Shown here in pieces: positions 37,676-46,949 of a DNA stretch of 64,000 nucleotides (positions are counted from its first letter, which is position 1; each line of letters opens with the position of its first letter). The translations under genes and the position numbers were made by a program. The stretch covers positions 62,001-126,000 of the forward strand of contig NZ_KN676113.1 in the NCBI RefSeq assembly GCF_000802185.1, in the 5' to 3' direction. The stretch is from Belnapia sp. F-4-1. GTDB taxonomy: Bacteria > Pseudomonadota > Alphaproteobacteria > Acetobacterales > Acetobacteraceae. Under the pieces are notes generated by a model. It worked only from the letters and a program-made list of their open reading frames with translations. It had not been told where the DNA came from and ran no database searches.

Positions 37676-38070
37676 ATGGAAGCGACCGAGCCCGTCGCGG
37701 GCGAGGGCATCCTCCGACGACCGCTACCGCATCGGCAGCGGGAAGGGCTTCCACTCGCCGAACCCCGAAGCCGGCCGCCAGGTCGCCCTCTCCAAGGAGG
37801 AAGCGCTGGAAGCCATCCGCCACGACCATGGCATCGGGCTGCGGCCCGAGCAGCACCGCCGCAACATGACGGCGCGCGGCATGCGCTGACTCGTATGGCT
37901 GGCCGTTGTTCCGCTTGCACCCTGGCGGCAGCCGCATCACCCCGCACGATACACACACCGGCCGCCCTGGCCTCGGCGCTGCTCGGCCTGCCCTCCCTCG
38001 GCACGGAGGCCTATCGCTGCGGCCCGCCTGGCTTGCTGACCGGGCGCGCTTCGAGCATTTCACCCCGTCC
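37676..38070 (+). pseudogene. Decayed MOSC-domain protein gene
   Basis: Pieces of a MOSC domain (molybdenum-cofactor sulfurase C-terminal type) occur in order but in different frames. The start MEATEPVAGEGIL (37676-37714) shifts by one base into DDRYRIGSGKGFHSP, RQVALSKEEALEAI and EQHRRNMTARGMR, which stops at 37887-37889. A third frame then continues with HTGRPGLGAARPAL and HGGLSLRP to about 38065, like the family C-terminus. At least two frameshifts make an active protein unlikely. The 180 bases after it hold nothing I recognise. Confidence 0.7.
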
Positions 38071-38253
38071 CCGCTGGCGCCGCTGCCGGAGGCCGCCCCT
38101 TCACCATGGCAACATCGGGCCGCAGCCTCGAACTCCCTTTTGGCGACGCGCCCAGCAGGCGTCGCTCGCGGTGAGCCATGAAATTGCCCCACCGGCGCTA
38201 CGGCGTTTCCGTGTTCCCGGTGTTAGCCCGACGATGAAGCAATCGAGGCTGAC

Positions 38254-38580
38254 ATGGTGCCTCCAGCGAAATTATGCGCAGCCGTCCTGGCCTTGGCCCT
38301 TGCCGTCCCAAGCCTCGGCTTGGCCGACCCCTGGAAGGACGAGAGCGGCCATGGCCGAGGCCATCACCGCGCCGAGCGCTGGGATGGCCACCGGGACAGG
38401 GGCGGCTGGAACCGGCACCAATGGGACCGGCGCGATCACCGGTACGAGGGCGAGCGGCGCGGCGGCTATCGGCACTACGCCCAGCCCCGCATCCCGTCGG
38501 GCCATCTGCCGCCGGGCGAGTACCGCGCCTGGTTCCCGGACCCCCCTCCCGGCCACCAGCCACCGCCGCAGAGGTGGTGA
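38254..38580 (+). CDS. Small secreted His/Arg/Gly-rich protein
   Basis: A 108-residue protein with a signal peptide (about residues 1-24, ending SLGLA), a central stretch rich in His, Arg, Gly, Asp and Trp, and a C-terminal motif IPSGHLPPGEYRAWFPD followed by a Pro-rich tail. Similar short proteins with an IPxGHLPPPGE-type motif occur in many proteobacteria, but their function is unknown to me. A GAGG site lies six bases before the ATG. The His-rich core could bind metal; this is speculation. Confidence 0.7.
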   Translation: MVPPAKLCAAVLALALAVPSLGLADPWKDESGHGRGHHRAERWDGHRDRGGWNRHQWDRRDHRYEGERRGGYRHYAQPRIPSGHLPPGEYRAWFPDPPPGHQPPPQRW

Positions 38581-38674
38581 CCCGGCAGGCATAACCCACT
38601 CGATCGGACCGGCTCCACCGGCCGCTCTTCCCTTCCGTTCGCGGGCAGCACCCCTGAACGGACGGGGCAGGACG

Positions 38675-39463
38675 CTAGTTAGCCCCTGACAACAGGCTGG
38701 CATGCACCCAGCCCTGCGGCGACGCATCCCCGACCTGCACCCAGCCGCCCGGCGCCCGGGCAAAAACCCGCAGCGCCGAGCCCTGCGGCAGCACCCCCAG
38801 CACCTCGGAGCCACCGAGCGGCGCCGCCCGCAGATTGGCATTGCTCCGCACCTGCACCGCGCCACCCGCCTCGCTCACCATCAGGCTTCCCGGCCCGCTG
38901 CCCTGGGCCGCGGCCACCAACTGCGCCGGCACGGGTGCCGCCGGCGCCGCATCGGGTGAGGGCGCCGGTCCGGTGGCCCGCGCCACCAGCGCCCCACCGT
39001 CGCGGCAGAAGCGCTCCGCTGCCCCGCTCATCAGCGGCAGGCCCGGCCCCTGCTCCAGCACCGTCGTGTAGGCGAAGCCCCGCCCGTCACGCTCCTGCGG
39101 CAGGGAGCCATCGCGCGGCAGCAGCACGCGCAGGATGAAATCCACCCCGCCCGCCTTGCCGCAGACCGCCCGCTCATCCTCCGGGCCGAAGCGCACCACG
39201 CGAAGATCGGAGAAGGCGAGGTTCGGCGGGTTGCGCAGCCGCCGGCGGAGCGAGTCCTCCGCCGCCTGGGTCAGTACCTGCTCCGGCGAGGCAGCCGCCA
39301 CTTCCGGCGCCCGCGCCGCCGGCCCGACCGCCAGCGCCGCGAAGCCGATGCCCGCCGCCATGACCACGGCCGTCGCCACGCCCAATGCCCGCCACATACC
39401 CTGCCTCATCCACGAACCGGCGGCGCCATGCCGCCTCGCTGGATAAGCGCGCAACCAGGTCAT
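38675..39463 (-). CDS. Membrane-anchored SH3-domain protein
   Basis: A 262-residue protein. A single hydrophobic helix (about residues 24-47) anchors it in the inner membrane with the rest in the periplasm. The C-terminal 60 residues form a bacterial SH3 domain (QVRSNANLRAAPLGGSEVLG, GWVQVGD, GWVHASLL), usually a peptidoglycan-binding module. The middle part contains two cysteines (CGK and FCRDGG) in an unassigned domain. A shorter start at 39409 is possible. It follows the hypothetical gene 39483-40043 by 19 bases on the same strand. Confidence 0.75.
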   Translation of the reverse strand: MTWLRAYPARRHGAAGSWMRQGMWRALGVATAVVMAAGIGFAALAVGPAARAPEVAAASPEQVLTQAAEDSLRRRLRNPPNLAFSDLRVVRFGPEDERAVCGKAGGVDFILRVLLPRDGSLPQERDGRGFAYTTVLEQGPGLPLMSGAAERFCRDGGALVARATGPAPSPDAAPAAPVPAQLVAAAQGSGPGSLMVSEAGGAVQVRSNANLRAAPLGGSEVLGVLPQGSALRVFARAPGGWVQVGDASPQGWVHASLLSGAN

Positions 39464-39482
39464 GGTTGCAGAGCCGGAAGCC

Positions 39483-40043
39483 TTACCAGAGCTCCTCGCG
39501 CGCCAGTGCAGCGACGCGATGGAAGCCGGACAGTGCCTCGAAGCATTCCTGCCCCACCGCCGCCGGCTCAGTCAGCCGCGCCAGCACCAAGTAGAGGCGC
39601 CCCCGCCCTGCATTCCCCTGCGAGGCCGGGTAATTCAGCTCCGCGCTCTGCGGGGCGCCGTATTGCGCGAGGCTCTCCTCCTTCAGCGGCTTGCTACCGA
39701 TGCGCTTGGAATCGTACCATTGCCGCAGCGCATAGATCGCCCCATCCGCCGGATCCCGCCCGAAGGCGCCTGACGCTCCCCGGTCGAGCGGCGTGTAGGA
39801 GGCCGAGACGTCGTTCAGCCGGATGATGATGTCGAGCCCGGCCGGCACACCGGCGGGGCGAAGGTTGGCCCGCCACTCGAAGGCGCCCTTCACCGGCTCC
39901 CCGGCCTCCTTGAAGCTGTTCCGCGCGCCCTTGAAGCGCTCGTCCGTAGCCAGTGCCTGGCGCCAGGCCTCAAACTGCGCCTGCACCTCGGCCCGGTTCT
40001 CGATCGGCTGCAGTCGCAGCAGCGGGGGGGTCGTGCCGCTCAT
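39483..40043 (-). CDS. Hypothetical protein
   Basis: A 186-residue protein that I do not recognise. It has no signal peptide or membrane segment and looks soluble and cytoplasmic, with a mixed alpha/beta pattern (for example LDIIIRLNDVSASYTPL and GRLYLVLARLTEPAAVG). Its start overlaps the CoA-transferase stop by ATGA, so the two are translationally coupled. Composition matches its neighbours and coding potential is clear. Confidence 0.7.
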   Translation of the reverse strand: MSGTTPPLLRLQPIENRAEVQAQFEAWRQALATDERFKGARNSFKEAGEPVKGAFEWRANLRPAGVPAGLDIIIRLNDVSASYTPLDRGASGAFGRDPADGAIYALRQWYDSKRIGSKPLKEESLAQYGAPQSAELNYPASQGNAGRGRLYLVLARLTEPAAVGQECFEALSGFHRVAALAREELW

Positions 40044-41275
40044 TTGCGCCGTGCATCCACCAGAACGCCGGAGGCGCGCAGCGCCGCCAGCTCAGCCTCG
40101 GAAAAACCATGGGAAGCCAACACGCTGTCGGTGTGCTCGGCATAGCGCGGCGGCTCCGCCCGCGTGCCCCCCGGCGTGCGGGACAGCTTGATCGGCGTCC
40201 CCACCCCGCGGTAGCCGCCCAGCTCCGTCACCATCTCGCGGTGCGCCGTATGCGCCGCCGCCATCGCCTCATCCACATGCAGCACCGGCCCGGCCGGCAG
40301 GCCGACGGCCAGCATCCGCCGCGTCAACTCATGCCCGTCCTCATCGGCGAAGCGCCGTTCCAGCACCTCGGTCAATGCCTCCCGGTTGACGACGCGGGCG
40401 CCGTTGGTGGCGAAGCGCTCATCCTTCGCCAGTTCCGGCAGGCCGAGGAAGTCGCAGAATTTGCGGAAGGCCGGGTCGTTGCCGGCAGCGATGAAGATCT
40501 CGCAGGTCCGCGTGCGGAACTTCGAATAGGGCACGAGGTTCGGGTGCGGATTGCCGGTCGCCCGCGGCCGCTTGCCATTGAGGAAGTAGTTGGCCGCATG
40601 CGGATGCAACAGCGCCATGCCGCAGTCATGCAGCGTCATGTCCACATACTGCCCAAGCCCGCTCCGCGCCCGCTCCTGCAGCGCCATCAGGATGCCGATG
40701 GTGCTGAACAGGCCGGTGGCGATGTCGACGATCGGCGTCCCGAGCCGCGTCGGCCCGCTATCCTCGGTGCCGTTGATCGACATCAGCCCCGTCATCGCCT
40801 GCAGCACGGCGTCATAGCCGGGGAAGCCACCCAGCGGCCCCTCGCCACCGAAGCCGGAAACCCGGCAATGCACCAACGCGGGGAAGCGCTGCTTGAGCAC
40901 CGCCTCATAGCCGAGGCCCCATTTCTCCATGCTGCCCGGCTTGAAATTCTCGACCAGCACATCGGCACCCTCGAGCAGCCGCAGCAGCACCTCGCGCCCC
41001 TCCGGCTTGGAGAGATCGAGCCCCACCGAGCGCTTGTTCCGGTTGACGCCGACGAAATAGCTGGCATCCCCCGCCTCGTTGAAGGGCGGGCCCCAATCGC
41101 GCACCTCGTCGCCCTGCGGCGGCTCCAGCTTGATCACCTCGGCGCCGTGGTCGGAGAGCACCATGGTGCAGTAGGGCCCGCCGAGCACCCGCGTCAGGTC
41201 GATCACCCTGAGGCCGGCCAGGGCCCCTTCGGATCGGGCGAGGCCCAGCCCCGCGGGTGGTGCGGCTTCCGTCAT
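40040..41275 (-). CDS. CaiB/BaiF class III CoA transferase
   Basis: A 411-residue CoA transferase of the family III type (formyl-CoA:oxalate, carnitine, mesaconate groups). The N-terminal LAGLRVIDLTRVLGGPYCTM, GAEVIKLEPPQGDEVR and NRNKRSVGLDLSKPEG are characteristic. The ATG at 41275 is preferred over an upstream in-frame ATG at 41419, which would overlap the opposite-strand GNAT promoter. The CoA acceptor cannot be deduced. It is coupled to the hypothetical gene downstream. Confidence 0.9.
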   Translation of the reverse strand: MTEAAPPAGLGLARSEGALAGLRVIDLTRVLGGPYCTMVLSDHGAEVIKLEPPQGDEVRDWGPPFNEAGDASYFVGVNRNKRSVGLDLSKPEGREVLLRLLEGADVLVENFKPGSMEKWGLGYEAVLKQRFPALVHCRVSGFGGEGPLGGFPGYDAVLQAMTGLMSINGTEDSGPTRLGTPIVDIATGLFSTIGILMALQERARSGLGQYVDMTLHDCGMALLHPHAANYFLNGKRPRATGNPHPNLVPYSKFRTRTCEIFIAAGNDPAFRKFCDFLGLPELAKDERFATNGARVVNREALTEVLERRFADEDGHELTRRMLAVGLPAGPVLHVDEAMAAAHTAHREMVTELGGYRGVGTPIKLSRTPGGTRAEPPRYAEHTDSVLASHGFSEAELAALRASGVLVDARRK

Positions 41276-41433
41276 CCCAGCATCATCCTTGCATCTCGCT
41301 CCCGGAAGCGTCTCCCCCGGCGGCGGCGCGGCGTCAACGCCTGCCTCCCCGCCTCTGTAGACCGAAGCGGCCCGGGGCGCGAATTCGTACGAAGCAGGGG
41401 CTTGCCGAACCGGCCACACCGGGCGATGCCAGC

Positions 41434-42015
41434 ATGATGCCCGCGCCCCTGACGCTCGAAGGTCCGCGCCTCCGCCTCCGCCCCTGGCGGGCCGAAGACC
41501 GCGCGCCGCTCGCCGCCATCAATGCCGACCCGGCGGTGATGCGCCACTTCCCGGCCCCGATGAGCCGGGCCGAGAGCGATGCCTGGCTCGACCGCATCGA
41601 GGCGCATTTCGCCGAGCATGGCTGGGGCTTCTGGGCGGTGGAACGCAGGGCGGAGCCCGGGCTGGTCGGCGCTGTCGGCCTGCTGGCCATTCCTTGGCAA
41701 GCCGATTTCACCCCCGCCGTCGAGATTGGCTGGCGCATCGCCACCGCCCACCAACGCCAGGGCTATGCCGAGGAGGCCGCGCGCCTCTCGCTTGCCGCCG
41801 GTTTCGGCCGCATCGGCCTCGGCGAGATCGTCGCCTTCACCGTGCCGGGCAATGCGCCGTCCTGGCTGCTGATGGCGAAGCTGGGCATGCGCCCGACCGG
41901 CACATTCGACCATCCCCGGCTGCCCGAGGACCACCCCCTGCGCCTGCATCTTTTGTACAGGATGGGCCGCCAGACCTGGATGAGCTCGGCGAAGCCGGAG
42001 CGGGCGATGGCGTGA
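41434..42015 (+). CDS. GNAT-family N-acetyltransferase (RimJ/RimL-like)
   Basis: A 193-residue acetyltransferase. The N-terminal LEGPRLRLRPWRAEDRAPLA and the acetyl-CoA loop HQRQGYAEEAARL fit the RimJ/RimL branch, which acetylates protein N-termini or small molecules. Two adjacent ATG codons at 41434 and 41437 are possible starts. It is a single gene, divergent from the CoA transferase, with tRNA-Arg 6 bases beyond its stop on the other strand. Confidence 0.87.
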   Translation: MMPAPLTLEGPRLRLRPWRAEDRAPLAAINADPAVMRHFPAPMSRAESDAWLDRIEAHFAEHGWGFWAVERRAEPGLVGAVGLLAIPWQADFTPAVEIGWRIATAHQRQGYAEEAARLSLAAGFGRIGLGEIVAFTVPGNAPSWLLMAKLGMRPTGTFDHPRLPEDHPLRLHLLYRMGRQTWMSSAKPERAMA

Positions 42016-42021
42016 GGAAAA

Positions 42022-42098
42022 TGGCGGACCCGATACGATTCGAACGTACGACCTTTGCCTTCGGAGGGCAACGCTCTATCCAGCTGAGCTACGGGTCC
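42022..42098 (-). tRNA. tRNA-Arg (anticodon CCG)
   Basis: On the minus strand the 77-base sequence folds into a full cloverleaf: 7-bp acceptor stem GGACCCG/CGGGTCC, D-loop AGCTCAGCTGGATAGAGC, anticodon stem TTGCC/GGCAA with loop CTCCGAA (anticodon CCG, reading CGG), and TTCGAAT T-loop. The CCA end is encoded (42022-42024). CGG is a frequent arginine codon at this GC content. Confidence 0.95.
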
Positions 42099-42167
42099 AG
42101 CGCGCCCTTCCCTTAGCCCAGCCCGCTGCGGGAAGGAAGCCCCTTCCTCAGCGACTGTGCCGGGGCA

Positions 42168-43376
42168 TCACAGGAAGGCAATCGGCTGCTCCACCCCGAG
42201 CAGATGCCGCCCCACCATCTCCAGGTGCCAGGGATTGGCCTGGAGATGCTGCGAGACGCACATCGCATCGCGGAACCGCCGCTCGAAGGGCTCCGATTCC
42301 AGGATCGCCGTCGTCCCCCCCGCCCGGTAGCAGGCGACGGACACCTCCGTCGCATCCCCCATCACCGTGGTCGTGGCGAGCCGCAGCGCCATGCGGGTCT
42401 CGAGGCTGAGCGCCCCGGTCCCCGTCACCTCTGCCCAGGCCTCTCGCACCGTCCCGAGCAGGTACATCCGGCAGGCCCGCAGCCGCGCCTCCAGCCGGGC
42501 GACCTCGGACTGGACGCAGTGATTCTCCCGCATCGGCTGCGCCGCCGCCCGCGCCGCCTTGCCGCGCGCAAGCGCGATGTAGCGGTCGAGCAGCCCCCGC
42601 GCCGTCCCCAGCGCCACCGCGGCAAAGCCCGAGGCGTAGCAGAGATGCGAGGAGAAGAGTGAGACCGGCTCATGCTGCCGCCTCCCCTCCGGCTTGTCGC
42701 GGAAGCAGGCATGGCTCTCGGGGACGAAGAGGTCGCGCACCTCATAGGTATCACTTCCCGTCCCGCGCAGGCCGAGCGCCGCCCAGTCTTCGGTGATGTT
42801 CGCCTGCTCGCGCGGAAACAGCACGGTGACGAATTCCGGCTTGCCCGCCCGCGCCGAGCCATCCGCCTCCGTCACCGGCACATGGGCGCCGAGCAGGCGT
42901 GCATGCCGGTTGCCGCTGGCGAAGTCCCAGCGCCCCGTCACCCGCCAGCCGCCCGCCACCGGCACCGCCGCGGCGCGGGTATGCTGCGCCCCCCAGGCCA
43001 GCCCGCTGTCCCGGTCGCCGAAGAACCGCCGCGCCACCTCGGGCGAAAGATAGGTCGCCGAGCTGAGCGCCGAGACATTTCCCTGGTTCACGCACCAGGC
43101 GGTGCTCGCATCACCGATCGCCAGCGCCTCGATGACCTCGGCATAGACCGGCAGCGGCAGCGCTTGGCCGCCGAGCTCCGGCGGGGTCAGCAGACGAAAG
43201 AAATCATTGGCCCGGAGCGCCTCCAGCACCGCCGGCGGCAGCTCGCGCGCCCGCTCCATCTCCGGCGCCACGGCTTCCAGCAGGGGGATCAGCGCCCGCG
43301 CCCGCTCCACCGGCCCGGCGGTGGACAGCGCCTCCGGAGCCTCGGGCGCCAGCATGCCGAGTTCGGCAGCAGCCAT
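42168..43376 (-). CDS. Acyl-CoA dehydrogenase-like flavin monooxygenase (DszC/HsaA type)
   Basis: A 402-residue flavoprotein with the acyl-CoA dehydrogenase fold. The segment GGWRVTGRWDFASGNRHARLLG resembles the class D flavin monooxygenases (DszC, HsaA, HpaB relatives) rather than true beta-oxidation enzymes. These use reduced FMN or FAD supplied by a separate reductase; none is encoded nearby. The start LASELGMLAPEAPEAL lies 83 bases after the ABC ATPase gene on the same strand, so it may belong to the ABC operon. The substrate is unknown. Confidence 0.8.
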   Translation of the reverse strand: MAAAELGMLAPEAPEALSTAGPVERARALIPLLEAVAPEMERARELPPAVLEALRANDFFRLLTPPELGGQALPLPVYAEVIEALAIGDASTAWCVNQGNVSALSSATYLSPEVARRFFGDRDSGLAWGAQHTRAAAVPVAGGWRVTGRWDFASGNRHARLLGAHVPVTEADGSARAGKPEFVTVLFPREQANITEDWAALGLRGTGSDTYEVRDLFVPESHACFRDKPEGRRQHEPVSLFSSHLCYASGFAAVALGTARGLLDRYIALARGKAARAAAQPMRENHCVQSEVARLEARLRACRMYLLGTVREAWAEVTGTGALSLETRMALRLATTTVMGDATEVSVACYRAGGTTAILESEPFERRFRDAMCVSQHLQANPWHLEMVGRHLLGVEQPIAFL

Positions 43377-43459
43377 GATCCGTCTCCTCCCAGATGGGTC
43401 GAAGGCTAATCACGCCCCCACCCCCCGGCAAGCGACACGGACAGTCGATCGACCAAATT

Positions 43460-45088
43460 TCACTCTAGGACTGCTTCGGGCTCGGGCTCGAAATGCGGGA
43501 TCGCCGCCAGCAGCTCTCGCGTGTAGCCGGCCTTCGGCGCGGCGAAGAGCGCCTCGCTCCGCCCCTCCTCCACCACCCGCCCGGCCTGCAGCACGATGGT
43601 CCGCTCGCACATCATCCGCACCACGTTGAGGTCATGGCTGACGAAGAGATAGGCCAGCCCCTCCTCCCGCCGCAGCCGGTCGAGCAGGTGCAGCACCACC
43701 GCCTGCACCGAGACATCGAGCGCCGCCGTCGGCTCGTCCAGCACCAGCAGCCGCGGCCCCGGCGCGATCGCCCGCGCGATGCCGACCCGCGCCTTCTGCC
43801 CGCCCGAAAGCTGATGCGGGAACCGCCCAAGCAACTCCCGCGGCAGCCCGACCCTCGCCGCGCACTCCTCCACCCGCGTGCGCAGCACCGCCCCCTCCCG
43901 CATCCCCAACAGCCGCCTGAGCGGATCGGCGATGCAGTCGAAGGCGGAGAACCGCGGATTGAGGCTCTCCCCATGATCCTGGAAGACCAGCTGGATGTCC
44001 TTCCGCCACGGGCTCCTATGGAACCGCCCCGCCGAAATCGCCCCGATTTCCTCCCCCTCGAAGCGGATGCTCCCCGCCGTCGGATCGAGCAGTCGGCAGA
44101 CCAGCCGCGAGATCGTGCTCTTCCCCGACCCGCTTTCCCCGACGAGCCCCAGGCTTTCTCCCGCATCGAGATGGAAGGAGACGCCTTCCACCGCCGCCGC
44201 TCCGCCGAACTCCTTGCGCAGCCCCGCGACCTCCAGCAGCCGCCGCCCGCTCGATGTCACCGTCTCCGGTTCGCGCTCCCCCACCAGCCCGGCGACGGTC
44301 GAGTCCCGCCGTGGCGAGGCCGCCACCAGCCGCCGCGTATAGGCGTGTCTTGGTGCGCCGAAGAGCCTGTCCGGCACTGCTTCCTCGACCACCCGCCCCT
44401 GCTCCATCACCGCGATCCGCCCGCAATACTGCGCGGCGAGGCCGAGATCATGGGTAATGAGCACCATCGCCATCCCCCGCCGCGCCGTGGTCTCGGCCAG
44501 CAGTTCCATCACCGCCCGCTGGGTGGTGACATCGAGCCCCGTGGTTGGCTCGTCGGCGATCAGCAGGCTCGGCTCGCAGGCGATCGCCATGGCGATCATC
44601 ACCCGCTGGCACATCCCCCCCGACAGCTCATGCGGATAGGCCTCCAGCCGCCGCGCCGGCTCGCGGATGCGCACCGCCTCCAGCAGCGCCAGCGCCCGCT
44701 CCCTTGCCTCCCGCGCCGACACCGCCTCATGCGCCCGTATCACATCCGCGATCTGCGCCCCCACCGGCCGGATCGGGTTCAAGGCCGCGCGCGGATTCTG
44801 GAAGATCATCGACATCGCCGCCCCGCGCAGCGGCGCCAGCACCCGCCGCCCCGCCCGGGTGATGTCCTCCCCCCGGAACCGGATGCGCCCCCCGCTGATC
44901 CGCCCTGCCCGATCCAGCAGCCGCATGACGCAGAACGCCGTCACCGACTTCCCCGACCCGCTCTCGCCGACAATACCGAGCGTCTCCCCCGCCCCGACCG
45001 CCAGCGAGACGCCCTTGAGCGCCTCCACCACCCCATGCCGCGTGCCGAACTCGACCCGCAGATCCTCGACCTCGAGCAGCGCTCTCAT
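43460..45088 (-). CDS. Peptide/nickel-type ABC ATPase, fused DppD-DppF
   Basis: A 542-residue protein with two full ATPase domains. Domain 1 has GESGSGKSVTAF and LSGGMCQRVMIAMAIA; domain 2 has GESGSGKSTISRL and LSGGQKARVGIARAIA, each with a normal Walker B (IADEPTTGLD, VLDEPTAALD). Such fused opp/dpp ATPases are well known. It energises the DppB/DppC-type permeases encoded upstream. The start at 45088 overlaps the DppC-type stop by ATGA; a very long in-frame extension is not coding. Confidence 0.92.
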   Translation of the reverse strand: MRALLEVEDLRVEFGTRHGVVEALKGVSLAVGAGETLGIVGESGSGKSVTAFCVMRLLDRAGRISGGRIRFRGEDITRAGRRVLAPLRGAAMSMIFQNPRAALNPIRPVGAQIADVIRAHEAVSAREARERALALLEAVRIREPARRLEAYPHELSGGMCQRVMIAMAIACEPSLLIADEPTTGLDVTTQRAVMELLAETTARRGMAMVLITHDLGLAAQYCGRIAVMEQGRVVEEAVPDRLFGAPRHAYTRRLVAASPRRDSTVAGLVGEREPETVTSSGRRLLEVAGLRKEFGGAAAVEGVSFHLDAGESLGLVGESGSGKSTISRLVCRLLDPTAGSIRFEGEEIGAISAGRFHRSPWRKDIQLVFQDHGESLNPRFSAFDCIADPLRRLLGMREGAVLRTRVEECAARVGLPRELLGRFPHQLSGGQKARVGIARAIAPGPRLLVLDEPTAALDVSVQAVVLHLLDRLRREEGLAYLFVSHDLNVVRMMCERTIVLQAGRVVEEGRSEALFAAPKAGYTRELLAAIPHFEPEPEAVLE

Positions 45089-45930
45089 GTCCGCATCCGC
45101 GGATCGAGGATGTCCCGCAACCCATCCCCCAGCAGGTTGAAGCAGAGCACTGCGAACATCAGCGCCGCCCCCGGACAGGCCACCAGCCACCACTTGCCCG
45201 TCGTGATGAACCGCGCCCCCTCCGCCACCATGATCCCCCATTCCGGTGTCGGCGGCCGGACGCCGAGCCCGAGGAAGGACAGCCCCGCCGCATTCAGGAT
45301 CGCCCAGCCGAGATTGAGCGAGATCTGCACCGCCATCGCCGGCAGCACATTCGGCAGCAGGAAGCGCATCACCACCCGCGCATGGCTGTTGCCCGAGGCC
45401 CTCGCCGCCTCCACCCAACCCAGCCCCCGCCTGACATTCACCTCCGCCCGGCTGAAGCGGATATAGAAGGGCAAGTTGATGATCGCCGTCGCATAGATGA
45501 TGTTCTCGACCCGGTTGCCGAGCGCCGCCACCATCGCCATGGCGAGGACGAAGAGCGGAAAGGCCATCAGCACATCGACGAAGCGCCCGACCCAGGCATC
45601 CAGCCTGCCACCCGCATAGCCGCAGAAGCTGCCGACCGTCGCGCCCAGGATGAAGGACAGGCTGACGGCCGACGCCGCAATCGCCAGGTCGAGCCGCGCC
45701 GCCACCAGCACCCGGCTGAACACATCCCGGCCGAGCTGATCCGTCCCGAACCAATGAGCCGCACCCGGCGCCTGCAAGGCATTCGGCACATCGGAGGCGA
45801 TCGGGTCGTAAGGCACGATCCACGGCCCCAGCAGCGCCGCCAGCACCAGCAGCCCGCAGCCGCACCCCGCGAGCAGCGTCACGGGATTCCCCCGCAGCAC
45901 CCACCCTACATGCCGCAAGGTCGCGCTCAT
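45085..45930 (-). CDS. Peptide/nickel-type ABC permease, DppC type
   Basis: A 281-residue inner-membrane permease. The N-terminal helix is followed by the DppC-like DPIASDVPNALQAPGAAHWFGTDQLGRDVFSRV motif, of which GTDQLGRDVFSRV is diagnostic, and the EAA loop EAARASGNSHARVVMRFLLP. The ATG at 45930 overlaps the DppB-type stop by ATGA. It partners the DppB-type permease. Confidence 0.92.
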   Translation of the reverse strand: MSATLRHVGWVLRGNPVTLLAGCGCGLLVLAALLGPWIVPYDPIASDVPNALQAPGAAHWFGTDQLGRDVFSRVLVAARLDLAIAASAVSLSFILGATVGSFCGYAGGRLDAWVGRFVDVLMAFPLFVLAMAMVAALGNRVENIIYATAIINLPFYIRFSRAEVNVRRGLGWVEAARASGNSHARVVMRFLLPNVLPAMAVQISLNLGWAILNAAGLSFLGLGVRPPTPEWGIMVAEGARFITTGKWWLVACPGAALMFAVLCFNLLGDGLRDILDPRMRT

Positions 45931-46949
45931 CCGATCGACACCCGCGGATCGGCAATGCCGTAGAGCAGATCGACCACCAGGTTCACCAGCACGAAGATGG
46001 AGGCCATCAGCAGCACGAAGCCCTGCACCGGCGCATAGTCGGAGGAAAGCAGCGCATCCAGCGCGTAGGAAGCGACGCCCGGCCAGGAGAACACCTTCTC
46101 CACCAGCACATTCGCCCCCAGCATGGTCGAGAAGACAATCCCCATGATGGTGATTACCGGCAGCAGCGCATTCCGCAGCGCATAGACGAGGATCACCCGA
46201 CGCCGCGACAGCCCCAGCGCCTCCCCCGTCCGGATGAAGTCGCTGGTCAGCACCGCGAGCATCGACGCCCTGGTCATCCTGGCCAGCGGCGCCAGTACGA
46301 AGAGTGCCATGGTGCAGGCCGGCAGCACGAGCTGCCTCGCCGCCGCCCACCACGCCTCCCCGTCGCCCGCGAGCGCGGCATCGACGAGCAGGAACCCCGT
46401 CACCTCCGGCGGCTGCGAGGCGAAGATGTCGATCCGCCCCGTCGGATCGGGCGCGATCCCGAGCAGGTAATAGAGCACATAGATCAGCAGCAGCCCCGAG
46501 ACGAAGGTCGGCACGCAGACGCCCAACGTACACAGCAACCTTACCGCATGATCCACCACCGACCCCGGCCTCAGCGCCGCCAGAATCCCCAACGGCACCG
46601 CCAGCACCAGCGCGATCAGCAGCGCGCAGAAGGTCAGCTCCAGCGAGGCCGGCAGCCGGTTGCGCAGGTCGTTCAGCACCGGCTGCCCGGTGGTCATCGA
46701 CCGCCCGAGATTCCCCGTGCCGATGTCACGCAGGTAGAGCAGAAGCTGCTCCGGCACCGGCTTGTCGAGGCCCATTCGCCGCCGGATATCCTCGATCTCC
46801 GCCTGCCCCGCATTCGGCCCGGAGGCGAAGAACACCGCCGGATCGCCCGGCAGCACCCGCATCAGCAGGAAGGTGAAGACCAGCACGCCGAACAATGCCG
46901 GCAGCGAGGAGACGAACCGCCGCCCCGCCCGCCCCGCGACGCCGCGCAT
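45927..46949 (-). CDS. Peptide/nickel-type ABC permease, DppB type
   Basis: A 340-residue inner-membrane permease with six hydrophobic helices. The N-terminal FTFLLMRVLPGDPAVFF and the coupling loop MTRASMLAVLTSDFIRTGEA are DppB-type. The start shares one base with the binding-protein stop (TGATG at 46949-46953). It forms the channel with the DppC-type subunit. Confidence 0.92.
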   Translation of the reverse strand: MRGVAGRAGRRFVSSLPALFGVLVFTFLLMRVLPGDPAVFFASGPNAGQAEIEDIRRRMGLDKPVPEQLLLYLRDIGTGNLGRSMTTGQPVLNDLRNRLPASLELTFCALLIALVLAVPLGILAALRPGSVVDHAVRLLCTLGVCVPTFVSGLLLIYVLYYLLGIAPDPTGRIDIFASQPPEVTGFLLVDAALAGDGEAWWAAARQLVLPACTMALFVLAPLARMTRASMLAVLTSDFIRTGEALGLSRRRVILVYALRNALLPVITIMGIVFSTMLGANVLVEKVFSWPGVASYALDALLSSDYAPVQGFVLLMASIFVLVNLVVDLLYGIADPRVSIG

